In this document: positions 9,117 to 16,370 of the stretch, in pieces
Numbering within the stretch: position 1 is the stretch's first letter
Layout of the letters: every line of letters begins with the position of its first letter
Assembly (NCBI GenBank): GCA_030040395.1
Contig: JASHTU010000041.1
Span: 1 to 23,082 of the forward strand
Direction: 5' to 3'
Length of the DNA: 23,082 nt
DNA from: Acidobacteriaceae bacterium
GTDB taxonomy: Bacteria; Acidobacteriota; Terriglobia; Terriglobales; Acidobacteriaceae
Made by a program: the position numbers and the translations under genes
The notes under the pieces: model-generated
The model's input: the letters and a program-made list of their open reading frames with translations, nothing else
The model's database searches: none
What the model was told of the DNA's origin: nothing

Positions 9117-9428
9117 GGCGCACCTCGCAACAAGGGATTCTATGTGCCTACTGAAAGGCTAGCAGTAAGGGTCTTCGCTTTGGGTGGGTGATGTCAAAAA
9201 TTGGTGAAACGCCGACTTGGCTCGCGTGCGGTGGGGCGGCTCGGGCGCGCAAGCACGGGCGGCCGGGCGCAGCACGTGCAAATGCGAGGCAGGGGAATGG
9301 AGGCAGTTGGCCTAGCCAATCCGTCTAACTTGTGTTAATGTACTGCTTTACAACCTCTGCGAATTTCGACCTAAGAGTAAGCCCATCAGAGACTTGGCAG
9401 GGGTCCGAGACGATGGAAGCGGGGAAGA
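9117..9428. other. Divergent intergenic region, xfp / nucleotidyltransferase-like gene
   Basis: A 312-bp spacer carrying the promoters of two divergent genes. On the minus strand a perfect TTGACA (complement of 9192-9197 area) lies about 80 bp before xfp, but no good -10 follows at 16-18 bp. GGGGAAG just before ATG 9429 is the ribosome site for the plus-strand gene. No small gene or clear operator was recognised. Confidence 0.4.
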
Positions 9429-11474
9429 ATGCCGGATTACATCTATCTTTTGGAAAACCGGCTGTCGAACGATCAGCGGCATGCGTTGTCTCAAGTGCGC
9501 GAAGCCGCTCGGGAAGCGGGAACCATCCTCTTTTTGACCGGAGACGCGGTGCGCGACCTGACCAGCGGCCACGCGGTGCGGGAACTTGAGATCGCGGTGC
9601 ATGGAAATGCGCTCAAGCTAAGGAAAACACTGGAAAAACTAGGCGGCAAGGTGTGGGGAGAAGACGAGCCTTCCCGCAGCCTCTACCTTTGTTTCCCTGG
9701 AACAGTGCGGGTGGATCTAGTCAGCACTCATCGTGTCGAGTACCCCAAGCCGGGGAGGCCGGTTTTTCATCCCGCATCAATCCAAGAAGACTTGCACCGC
9801 CGCGACTTTACCGTAAATTCCATGGCGATTTCACTCAATGAGGGGTCGTTTGGTCTGTTAATGGACCCATTGAACGGGGCCGCGGACATCGAATCCCGCA
9901 CTTTGCGTCTGGTTTCGAATTACGGCTTTCTTGAGGAGCCGGCATTGCTGATTCGCGCCACGCGCTACCGCATGCGCCTGGGTTGGGAGCTTGATCCTCG
10001 TTCACAGGTCCGCTATGAAAACGCCAAAAATGAGGGCGTTGTCGAGTCGCTTTCGGCCCACGCGCGCAGCCAGGAACTGGAACAGATTGGGCATGAGGAA
10101 GAAGGCCTCAAGGTGCTTCGGGCGCTGGAAGCTGAAGGTTGGATGAAATTTCTATTTCCGGCCTGGACGGCGGATAAGGCGGACGAACAAAAACTGAACG
10201 CGCTCCATGAGTTAGCCGTAGAGCTGCTGGTGCAGGGGGTTCACGCGGATATATCTGCGGCGCAGATGCAGTTGCTGACTGCCGGACTGTCACAGAAAGA
10301 CCTAGCGGCACTCAAGAAGTCGTTGCTGCGGCCGGGGTTCGTCGAGGAATGGAACAGTCTCGACGCCTTGGCGGCCAGCTTCTCCAAAGTGCTGCTGGCA
10401 AAGCAGAATACCGCCTCCTCGGCAGGCTATAAGCTCTTCACGAGCTATGATCCGGAAGCGATTCTCTGGCTTGGGTTTACGACCAAGAATCCGGCCGTGC
10501 AGGAGCGCTATCGCGAGTTTCTCAAAGTATGGCCGGAGGCTCGCCAGCGGATTCCCTACGCCCTGATGCAGGAGATGCGGATTACGCCGGAACTTGCTGG
10601 TTACGGAGACATTGTGCAGTGGATTTTCCTGGAACTGATTGACGGAAAATTGACGACACCCGAAGAAATGCATGCGTTTTTGGAGCCACATTCGCCGCCG
10701 GCTCCGCCTCCGCAGGTAACGGTCAAGCGAACCCGCGGCCGCCGTGGCGAGGCCAAACTGAAGGAGCAAGCGTTCGAAGAGGAAGAAGAGGAAGAGCCCA
10801 TGGTCGCCGAGGAGGAAATGGATGAAATGGTCGGTGACGAGGAGGAGTTCCACCTCGGCGAAGGCTCGCCCAAGGTTGAGATTGACTTGGAAAGGGATGA
10901 GGAAGAAGAACCGATCGAGGAGGCCGAAGGAGCCGCGGAAACAGAAGAATCCGAGGACCAAAACGAAGGCGAAGAGGGGGAGCCGGCTCCTCCAGCGCCG
11001 ATCTCCCGTCCGCCTGAACCGTCCCCTAAGGCGCAACTCGCTACGGCCGGCAAGAATAAAAAGCCGAGGGCGGGAATAGCGGTCAAGGCAGTTCAGACTG
11101 CCGCCAAGCCGAAACCCGAAAGCAAGCCAAAGCCGGCGCAAGCGGGCCTTGCCACCAAGCTTGCGAGGCCGCCAATGAATGCCGTGCCGGTGCCCCCCCG
11201 AGCGATGCTTGGTTCTACGATGGGAAAGAGAGCTGCTGCATTAGCGACGCCCGCAAACGACGGCAAACCGACAAAGGCTTCGGTGAAGGGGTCTGGGGCA
11301 ACGAAATCCCCTGACAAGCACGCCGCTAAGCCCGCCGCAAAGGCTGCGCAAGGCAAATTGAAGAGTAAACCGGCGCGCGTGATAACGGCGAAGCCGTCCC
11401 GGCACTTGCAGAAATCGAAACCGTTAAAGGTCGCGGCCAAGAAAAGTGCGGTGAAGGCGGCTAAGAAGCGTTGA
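9429..11474 (+). CDS. CCA-tRNA nucleotidyltransferase/poly(A) polymerase-like protein with altered metal site and acidic/basic tail
   Basis: The first ~430 of 681 residues resemble class II CCA-adding enzymes/poly(A) polymerases: LTGDAVRDL (37-44, normally GGxVRD), a third carboxylate in RVDLVST (D96), HRRDFTVNSMA (123-133), DPLNGAADIESRTLRLV (146-162) and a weakened EEPALLIRATRYRMRLG block (normally DPLRxLRAxRF). The DxD metal pair that should follow is ExE here (E52, E54 in RELEIAV), so classical nucleotidyl transfer may be weak or lost. From about residue 447 the protein becomes very acidic (FEEEEEEEP and further Glu runs to ~525), then switches to a Lys/Ala/Pro-rich, histone-H1-like tail ending in AVKAAKKR. 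It probably binds RNA or DNA. It is likely not the housekeeping CCA enzyme. The fold call is firm; the function is open. Confidence 0.75.
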   Translation: MPDYIYLLENRLSNDQRHALSQVREAAREAGTILFLTGDAVRDLTSGHAVRELEIAVHGNALKLRKTLEKLGGKVWGEDEPSRSLYLCFPGTVRVDLVSTHRVEYPKPGRPVFHPASIQEDLHRRDFTVNSMAISLNEGSFGLLMDPLNGAADIESRTLRLVSNYGFLEEPALLIRATRYRMRLGWELDPRSQVRYENAKNEGVVESLSAHARSQELEQIGHEEEGLKVLRALEAEGWMKFLFPAWTADKADEQKLNALHELAVELLVQGVHADISAAQMQLLTAGLSQKDLAALKKSLLRPGFVEEWNSLDALAASFSKVLLAKQNTASSAGYKLFTSYDPEAILWLGFTTKNPAVQERYREFLKVWPEARQRIPYALMQEMRITPELAGYGDIVQWIFLELIDGKLTTPEEMHAFLEPHSPPAPPPQVTVKRTRGRRGEAKLKEQAFEEEEEEEPMVAEEEMDEMVGDEEEFHLGEGSPKVEIDLERDEEEEPIEEAEGAAETEESEDQNEGEEGEPAPPAPISRPPEPSPKAQLATAGKNKKPRAGIAVKAVQTAAKPKPESKPKPAQAGLATKLARPPMNAVPVPPRAMLGSTMGKRAAALATPANDGKPTKASVKGSGATKSPDKHAAKPAAKAAQGKLKSKPARVITAKPSRHLQKSKPLKVAAKKSAVKAAKKR

Positions 11475-11855
11475 CCAGAAGAAGCGGCCAGTATTCTTGA
11501 CCTGCCGGATTTTCTTCAGCCAGAAATGGCGTGACTTATTTGATTTCGTTTGAAGGTGAGCAAACGCTCAAGTGGCTGAGGCCTGGCGCAAAGTGGCGTC
11601 ATGTGAGGCAAAACGCAACCTGGCCGCATCGGCTTCGCACATCGCCAATTGGAGTGACGGGAAACCGCCTGGTGTAATGTGTCACTCATTCGAACAATGA
11701 TGATTAGACTCGGGTCAACGCCCGCGCAGCGGGCAAAAGATGGTGGTTCCAAGCGCAGGCTTGGGGAACGTAAATCGTCACCCCGGACCCGCAAGGGGCG
11801 TGGAAGATTCTGGCGCGCACCAAAACATAATCGTCTGATTCAATGACGCACCATA
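11475..11855. other. Convergent intergenic region with no recognised gene
   Basis: 381 bp between two convergent genes. It contains a perfect 6-bp hairpin with a 3-nt loop (GCCCGC / GCGGGC, 11720-11734), followed by AAAAG on the plus strand and so lacking a terminator U-tract in either useful direction. Short open frames exist on both strands but have no recognisable motif or ribosome site. It may be decayed mobile DNA, which cannot be shown. Confidence 0.4.
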
Positions 11856-13721
11856 CTAGAAACTCACTTTACGCTGGGGCCACCAAGTGAGCCGGACATT
11901 GGTGGTGGTCACGGATTGTACGCCAGGAAGGTAAATTGGGGCATTCCAATGCTCGAGGGTGAAGTTGCCGTCGATCTCGAAGTCCTTGCCAATGCGCTTG
12001 ACCACCTGGAAGCCGATGTCATCGAGGGTGGTCCCGCCGGCGATGAAATCGGGGTCGGCTTTTTGGCGTCTCATGATGGCCTGAATCCATTCGTCGCCGC
12101 TGAGGTGATAGGTAATCCAGGCTTGGCCGCCTTTGTCCTCGCGTCCGACCCAATCGCCAAAAAGTTGCCCTTGATTGGTGTAACCCTGCCTTTCAATGGC
12201 CTCCCAATACATGAACGAGCCATTCTGGCTGCGTGAGGTGTTCGGATCAGTGGATACGCCTTCCACCCGGATGTCGAGCTTGGGGACTCTGGGCACGTGG
12301 GAGAGATAGAGGCCGGGCCGGACAGATGCGCGGCGCGGCGCGTCCACAGGTGAAACATCGTCATGGGCAAAGGCGTCGGTGTAGATCGTGAACCAGTTGC
12401 GCACGAACGGCAGCCGGTAGGAGAAGTCGAAGGCGCCGAAGCGCGCACCCGGGTCGTCGCGGCCGTCCTTCACCGCCGCGCTGACGTTGACAGTGCTGAA
12501 GAAGCTTTTCAAGAAGGTGTGGAGCGTAACCGGCGAATGCCCCTCGCCTCCAAACATCGCAGTGCGCTCAAAGCCGAATTCCAAATTTTCGGTGGGTCGG
12601 AAGCTGACCTTCTCCACATGGATCCACGGATCGCCGGGGTTGATCACGTTCGCTGTAGTGGGCGAGGGCATGGCGATGTACGCGGGGTTGGGCATCAGCG
12701 TGTGCCCGCGCAAGGGCCCGATGAGGAACTCCCAGCGAAAGGGGCCGGTAACCCGCGAGAGCAGCGGAACGTGAAGAGGCTCGGTGCGGTCGATCTGAAA
12801 GGCGTAGATATTCTCGGCATTGTTGGAATACGCCAAGCTCCCACCCTGCGCTGGGCCGAGCCACTCATCGTGCTTACCGAAGGAAATAACGTGCTTGAGG
12901 AATTGCACGGAGACGTAGGCCTCGAGGAAGCGGCCTTGCGTGGCGGCGCCGATGGGACCAAGAGGGATGGTGGGCTGGCTATACGGTAGTCCGGTGGAGG
13001 GGTTGAGGAACGAGGTTCCGTCCAGAGTGGAGAACGCCTGGGCCAAAGTGGTGGAGTAACCAGCGGCCGAAGACGCGCCCTGAAATTCGCCGCGGGCATA
13101 GAGCGCGAACCGTCCGAGTGAGGCGTAGCCGCTGGCGCCCGAATAATTGTTGAAGCCGTTCTGGTAGGGCCGGCCGTAATCGTTGACGATGGTTGAGCCG
13201 ACATGATAACTGTCGCGCAGGGGCGTACCGCTGATGGCTCGCGCTACAGTGTAAACAGACTCCAGGCGGGCGCTGCCTTCACCTGACAGACAGGGTCCCT
13301 CGATGTCGGGTTGGAGTTCATGTTCGATGGCCTCATAAATGCTTTCGGCCTCGCCCGCGGTCGGTCTGCCGTTGGCATTGGCGTCGTCGATTCGGCCGCT
13401 GGACTCTTCCAGCATCTGGCTCACACGCGCGCGCGTCCAAGGGCGCAACCCGAGGAAGGCGTCATCGAGATAGCCCATGGCGTAAAGCCGCCAAAGGGCG
13501 GGATAGATCCAGCTATCGACAGGGATAAACGGAGAGCCGAGGCCGGAAGGCTGGCAGATTGGGGAAGAAGGCCTAGTGCTATTTCCTGCGGCGCCGCCTG
13601 TTGGGGGAGTGGACGGTTGCTGACAAGCCAGTTGGCTAACTTGAAGAATGAGGAAAATTGAGGTCAGTAGGACGACGCTTCGAAATACAGCAGCCAATGC
13701 ATTACACGTGCTCACCTTCAT
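11856..13721 (-). CDS. Capsule assembly Wzi family outer-membrane protein
   Basis: A 621-residue exported protein. The N-terminus has a basic start, a hydrophobic core (VVLLTSIFLILQV) and a likely cleavage zone around residue 34; the Cys there lacks a proper lipobox. An N-terminal region with VDSWIYPALWRLYAMGYLDD and RARVSQMLEES is typical of the Wzi/'capsule assembly' family. The rest alternates short amphipathic strands rich in aromatic residues, consistent with an outer-membrane beta-barrel, and ends in a terminal Phe (RKVSF), the usual barrel-insertion signal. E. coli Wzi helps anchor capsule at the cell surface. It is transcribed away from the upxY-wza-wzc locus, so a role in the same polysaccharide is likely but inferred. 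ATG 13721 has GAGGG a few bases upstream. Confidence 0.8.
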   Translation of the reverse strand: MKVSTCNALAAVFRSVVLLTSIFLILQVSQLACQQPSTPPTGGAAGNSTRPSSPICQPSGLGSPFIPVDSWIYPALWRLYAMGYLDDAFLGLRPWTRARVSQMLEESSGRIDDANANGRPTAGEAESIYEAIEHELQPDIEGPCLSGEGSARLESVYTVARAISGTPLRDSYHVGSTIVNDYGRPYQNGFNNYSGASGYASLGRFALYARGEFQGASSAAGYSTTLAQAFSTLDGTSFLNPSTGLPYSQPTIPLGPIGAATQGRFLEAYVSVQFLKHVISFGKHDEWLGPAQGGSLAYSNNAENIYAFQIDRTEPLHVPLLSRVTGPFRWEFLIGPLRGHTLMPNPAYIAMPSPTTANVINPGDPWIHVEKVSFRPTENLEFGFERTAMFGGEGHSPVTLHTFLKSFFSTVNVSAAVKDGRDDPGARFGAFDFSYRLPFVRNWFTIYTDAFAHDDVSPVDAPRRASVRPGLYLSHVPRVPKLDIRVEGVSTDPNTSRSQNGSFMYWEAIERQGYTNQGQLFGDWVGREDKGGQAWITYHLSGDEWIQAIMRRQKADPDFIAGGTTLDDIGFQVVKRIGKDFEIDGNFTLEHWNAPIYLPGVQSVTTTNVRLTWWPQRKVSF

Positions 13722-14150
13722 GCCCTCACTGTATCATTTGCGCGTCAATGGACCGACGAAAGCAACGCTCATACTCGAGGCACTTGCGAACTCAAATAAG
13801 GGAACAGGAGAATCCGCTTTAAGTCGGCGTGCCGCCTGTATAATCGAACTGGAGGAAGCGCGGCAGCGATGACGCAAGGCAAGCTCAGGGATCCCGCGTG
13901 CGCGCACTGCGTTCTCTATCGGTCGCGAAGGTATCCGGTTGCGAAGGGCTCCGATGGGAGGGATGGATTGCAAAGCCAAACCTGTCCAGTTACCATCTGA
14001 AACCGGCTTTTCTTCGATTGCCTCCAATGCAGAACTTGTTTGCCTGCACCCGAACCCAACGGGGAACGAGTAGGAATGGCTTGCCGTCGTCCGGTTCGGT
14101 CCGGATCGAGGTGCAGGATTCAGTCTTCCTGAATTTAAGCTAATTTTTAC
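13722..14150. other. Divergent spacer, wzi-like / exopolysaccharide locus
   Basis: About 430 bp upstream of the exopolysaccharide promoter with no firm gene. A perfect TATAAT (13839-13844) has no matching -35. Downstream of it, a 43-codon frame (ATG 13869 to TGA 13998-14000) follows GGAGG at 13851-13855, about 13 nt upstream. It encodes DPACAHCVLYRSRRYPV with one CxxC and has no known relative I recognise. It could be a leader peptide, a small RNA region or nothing. Confidence 0.3.
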
Positions 14151-14179
14151 TTGACGCTGGAACGACGGGTTGTTATATT
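14151..14179 (+). promoter_or_regulatory. Sigma-70-type promoter of the exopolysaccharide locus
   Basis: TTGACG (14151-14156) and TATATT (14174-14179) are separated by exactly 17 bp, 5/6 matches each, in an AT-rich patch of otherwise GC-rich DNA. Transcription should start near 14186, giving a leader of about 165 nt before the first upxY start. This is the best promoter-like sequence seen in the window. Confidence 0.65.
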
Positions 14180-14196
14180 TACGCCTGTGTTCCGAA

Positions 14197-14212
14197 TGTG
14201 ATCAAAGTCACG
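14197..14212 (+). promoter_or_regulatory. CRP/FNR-type palindromic operator
   Basis: TGTGATCAAAGTCACG matches the CRP-family consensus TGTGA-N6-TCACA in 9 of 10 positions, with a perfect GTGA/TCAC core. Its centre lies about 18 bp downstream of the predicted transcription start, where a bound Crp/Fnr-type protein would be expected to repress rather than activate. The regulator is not encoded in the window. Confidence 0.5.
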
Positions 14213-14300
14213 TTCTGAGGCGTTAAGCATCACGTTTGTAAGAATGTGCATGCTTTCAATGATGCTCCAGCGATCCTTCCCCCGGGATTCGTAAGCTTTC

Positions 14301-14343
14301 CCTCCTGGGTCGCTGCTTCAACCCTAAGTTGTCCAGCAGGAGG
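14301..14343 (+). promoter_or_regulatory. Leader hairpin that can mask the upxY Shine-Dalgarno
   Basis: CCTCCTG (14301-14307) is the exact complement of CAGGAGG (14337-14343), which is the ribosome site 7 nt before the TTG start at 14351. The 7-bp stem with a 29-nt loop would hide the site in mRNA, suggesting translation control of upxY. Folding was judged by eye only. Confidence 0.45.
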
Positions 14344-14350
14344 ATAGGCT

Positions 14351-14971
14351 TTGAGTGGTTTTATCCTTCCCTCGGTTGATCCCACTCGTCCATTGCCCGC
14401 CTTTGCTTCTCCCCGTCAAAGTTTCGCGCGGGAGATAGAAACGATGCCAAAATGGTGCGCAGTGTACACTTCCGCGCGGCATGAGAAGCGTGTCGCCCAG
14501 TACCTGCAGATGCGCGGCATCGAACATTTTCTTCCCCTCTACCGAACACAGCGCCGCTGGAGAGATGGTTCGAGAGTGACACTCGATCTTCCCCTATTTC
14601 CGTGCTACATCTTTGTGCGCATTCACCGTACGGAGCGGGTGCGCGCACTCGAAGTGCCGGGCGTGCTGTCCATGGTGGGTGGCACGGGCAAGCAACCCGC
14701 CGTGCTTTCCGAATTGGAGATTGATTCCCTGCGGGCCGGACTGGAGGAGCGGCGCATCAAGCCTCATCCTCTGCTGGTTGCGGGGCAGCGGGGCCGCATC
14801 TGCTCGGGCGCGTTAGCCGGGATGGAGGGCGTGATTGTCCGCATAAAGGGCAATTATCGCGTCGTGATCACGCTGGACCTTATCATGCAGAGTATTGCCG
14901 TCGAGGTGGGCGCGGATGAGGTGGAAGCGCTGCCGCCCAATCAACCGAACAAAACTCCGTGCTACCGGTGA
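14351..14971 (+). CDS. UpxY/NusG-family transcription antiterminator
   Basis: A specialised NusG paralog that would bind RNA polymerase and let it read through a long polysaccharide operon, as UpxY, RfaH and LoaP do. The NGN domain begins at PKWCAVYTSARHEKRVAQYL (residues 33-52) and includes HFLPLYR, the LPLFPCYIFVR core and VPGVLSMVGGTGKQPAVLS; a KOW-like segment follows (about 144-172, VAGQRGRI ... GVIVRIKGNYRVVI). Length is 206 residues from TTG 14351, which has a near-perfect AGGAGG 7 nt upstream. The alternative ATG 14444 gives the minimal NusG N-terminus (175 residues) but has a weaker, distant site. The 31-residue extension from TTG is not conserved sequence I recognise, so the start is uncertain. 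It is the first gene of the exopolysaccharide locus. Confidence 0.85.
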   Translation: MSGFILPSVDPTRPLPAFASPRQSFAREIETMPKWCAVYTSARHEKRVAQYLQMRGIEHFLPLYRTQRRWRDGSRVTLDLPLFPCYIFVRIHRTERVRALEVPGVLSMVGGTGKQPAVLSELEIDSLRAGLEERRIKPHPLLVAGQRGRICSGALAGMEGVIVRIKGNYRVVITLDLIMQSIAVEVGADEVEALPPNQPNKTPCYR

Positions 14972-15064
14972 CGGACGGAAAACGGCGGGCTGCGGCAACA
15001 TCGAGCCTTTTCGATCGTTAGGAGTCACCGCCAATAATCAGAACGCGAATTTCCCCAAGTTTTT

Positions 15065-15088
15065 CGAGTTTGCAATCGAGTTTGCAAT
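15065..15088. repeat. Perfect 12-bp tandem duplication
   Basis: CGAGTTTGCAAT occurs twice in immediate succession (15065-15076 and 15077-15088). It may be a slippage duplication or a paired protein-binding site upstream of the TetR gene. Confidence 0.8.
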
Positions 15089-15100
15089 GAACTGAAGGGT

Positions 15101-15156
15101 GTTGCCGAAGGCAACGATCTGACTCTTCGACTCTGTTCGAGCGACAGTTCGAAGAG
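15101..15156 (+). promoter_or_regulatory. Two consecutive RNA hairpins downstream of upxY
   Basis: Hairpin 1 is GTTGCC-GAA-GGCAAC (15101-15115, 6 bp, 3-nt loop). Hairpin 2 pairs CTCTTCGA (15123-15130) with TCGAAGAG (15149-15156) and can continue inward as CTGT/ACAG. Neither is followed by a T-run, so they are not standard terminators. Their place just after an antiterminator gene makes an antitermination recruiting element possible; this is inference. Confidence 0.5.
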
Positions 15157-15520
15157 TGTGAAGTAAGTCGCTACCATCGAAGTCCTTTTGTCGTGCAGAG
15201 AAGCGCGCGGCGATTTTGCAGGCTCTCGAACCTCCCCTTGGTATAGCTTGCAACTTACCAATGGAAGTCGATTGTGGAAAACTCTCCCCCGGGTGAGGAT
15301 AGCGGAGCTTTACCCTAAATCCCATCTGCAAACGTCTCATTGATTTCATTTCCATTATTGCAACCGAGCCGGTCTTGGGCAGACGGCGACCTGCCTCCAA
15401 ATTTGTCGTGGATGCAGAGTGGCGATGCGCGCGATGAGCGTCTATACGTCTGCCGGTGCAGCCAAACTAAAGTTGAAAGTCCGCGCTCTGCAGGGTCAAC
15501 CTCGCAGAAGTGGAGGCTCA

Positions 15521-16129
15521 ATGGCCATGTCAATCGGTCCAGGAAAAGGAAACACAAGCGAGCGCATTTTGTCCTCGTCGGCGGGGCTGTTTGCCCGTTT
15601 TGGCTATAACGGAGTCAGTACCCGCGATATTGCCATTGCCGCGGGAGTAAATGAAGTTACCGTGTATCGCCACTATCCGCGCAAGCGTGATCTCTATCTT
15701 GCCGTGCTGGACTCGGAATTGCGCCGGGTTCATCTTCAGGGGGATCTGCTAGCCGAGATCGCCGAGGCCGAAAACGTGCAGACTGTAGTCACGCGCACCT
15801 TCGATCTGGTGGCGAAGACGCTGAAACGGCAGCCGGAGCTCCTGCGTTTGGTCCAATTCAGCGCCTTGGAATTCAGCGACGATCTCAAGCCGCTGTTTCG
15901 GCGCCATCTCGGCGAATTGATTGAAGTGGTTGCCCGGTATGTTGACCCCTGGATCAGCCGCGGAGAACTACGCTGCTCTAGCGCCAAGGTGCTTATTCTT
16001 ACCCTCATCGCCATTGTCCTCAGCCACCGTTCGTTGCACCAGATTTTCTCCGAGGACGAAGCGGGTCCCGAAGCTATGTTCGAAACTTACTCGGAAGTTC
16101 TTTGGGGAAGGCGGAATCTAAGTAACTGA
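15521..16129 (+). CDS. TetR/AcrR-family transcriptional regulator
   Basis: A 202-residue DNA-binding repressor-type protein. The N-terminal TetR helix-turn-helix is textbook: ERILSSSAGLFARFGYNGVS, then TRDIAIAAGVNEVTVYRHYP and KRDLYLAVL (about residues 14-63). The C-terminal half is all-helical and would bind a ligand and dimerise; it is too variable to predict the ligand. The frame is open further upstream (GTG 15419), but ATG 15521 follows GGAGG closely and gives a normal TetR N-terminus; ATG 15527, two codons later, is spaced better from the same site and is an equal alternative. It sits between upxY and the export gene, so it probably controls the polysaccharide genes or itself, perhaps through the palindrome at 15238-15261. 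Confidence 0.88.
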   Translation: MAMSIGPGKGNTSERILSSSAGLFARFGYNGVSTRDIAIAAGVNEVTVYRHYPRKRDLYLAVLDSELRRVHLQGDLLAEIAEAENVQTVVTRTFDLVAKTLKRQPELLRLVQFSALEFSDDLKPLFRRHLGELIEVVARYVDPWISRGELRCSSAKVLILTLIAIVLSHRSLHQIFSEDEAGPEAMFETYSEVLWGRRNLSN

Positions 16130-16370
16130 GACGGACTCAGGAACCCTCCGAACCAGTCAAAGTTTTGCGACGGGGCGGCTGGGCCCTGTTGAAACCTCCG
16201 GGACGGGGCCGCGGCACCGCAATTCAAGACAAATCAACCTGCCTTAGCCCGGCGGGAAAGATCGTCGACGAGCATGAACTTGTTCAGAGATTCCTTAGGC
16301 GGACCGGCAACTTACCGTGCGGCCGGGTGGCGCAAGCTCGGGAGTGGCGCCAATCAAAGGAGTTGTTAGC

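Larger units (their letters stand above)
14972..15520 (+). other. 549-bp noncoding leader between upxY and the TetR gene
   Basis: No gene is recognised. The region holds tandem repeats, two strong hairpins (listed separately) and a 24-bp imperfect palindrome, TTGGTA (15238-15243) with TACCAA (15256-15261), that could be an operator for the TetR protein encoded just downstream. A gap this long inside an otherwise collinear locus suggests a second promoter or an RNA element. No intrinsic terminator with a U-run was found. Confidence 0.45.

Noticed and set aside
8160..9191. 343-codon plus-strand frame opposite xfp
   Set aside because: It is antisense to a clear phosphoketolase, a shadow of high-GC codon use, with no family motifs.
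11720..11734. GCCCGC/GCGGGC hairpin as terminator between the convergent genes
   Set aside because: It is followed by AAAAG on the plus strand, and on the minus strand the T-run comes before, not after, the stem.
11516..11794. 92-codon minus-strand frame in the gap after the nucleotidyltransferase-like gene
   Set aside because: No recognisable motif and odd composition; no ribosome site. Treated as noncoding.
13869..13990. Possible cyclic-di-GMP (GEMM-I) riboswitch, because of GACGCAAGGC and AGGTATCCGGTTGCG in the spacer before an exopolysaccharide locus
   Set aside because: The tetraloop/receptor and GGGTTACC-type pairing do not line up, and the P1 strands are missing; the words match only loosely.
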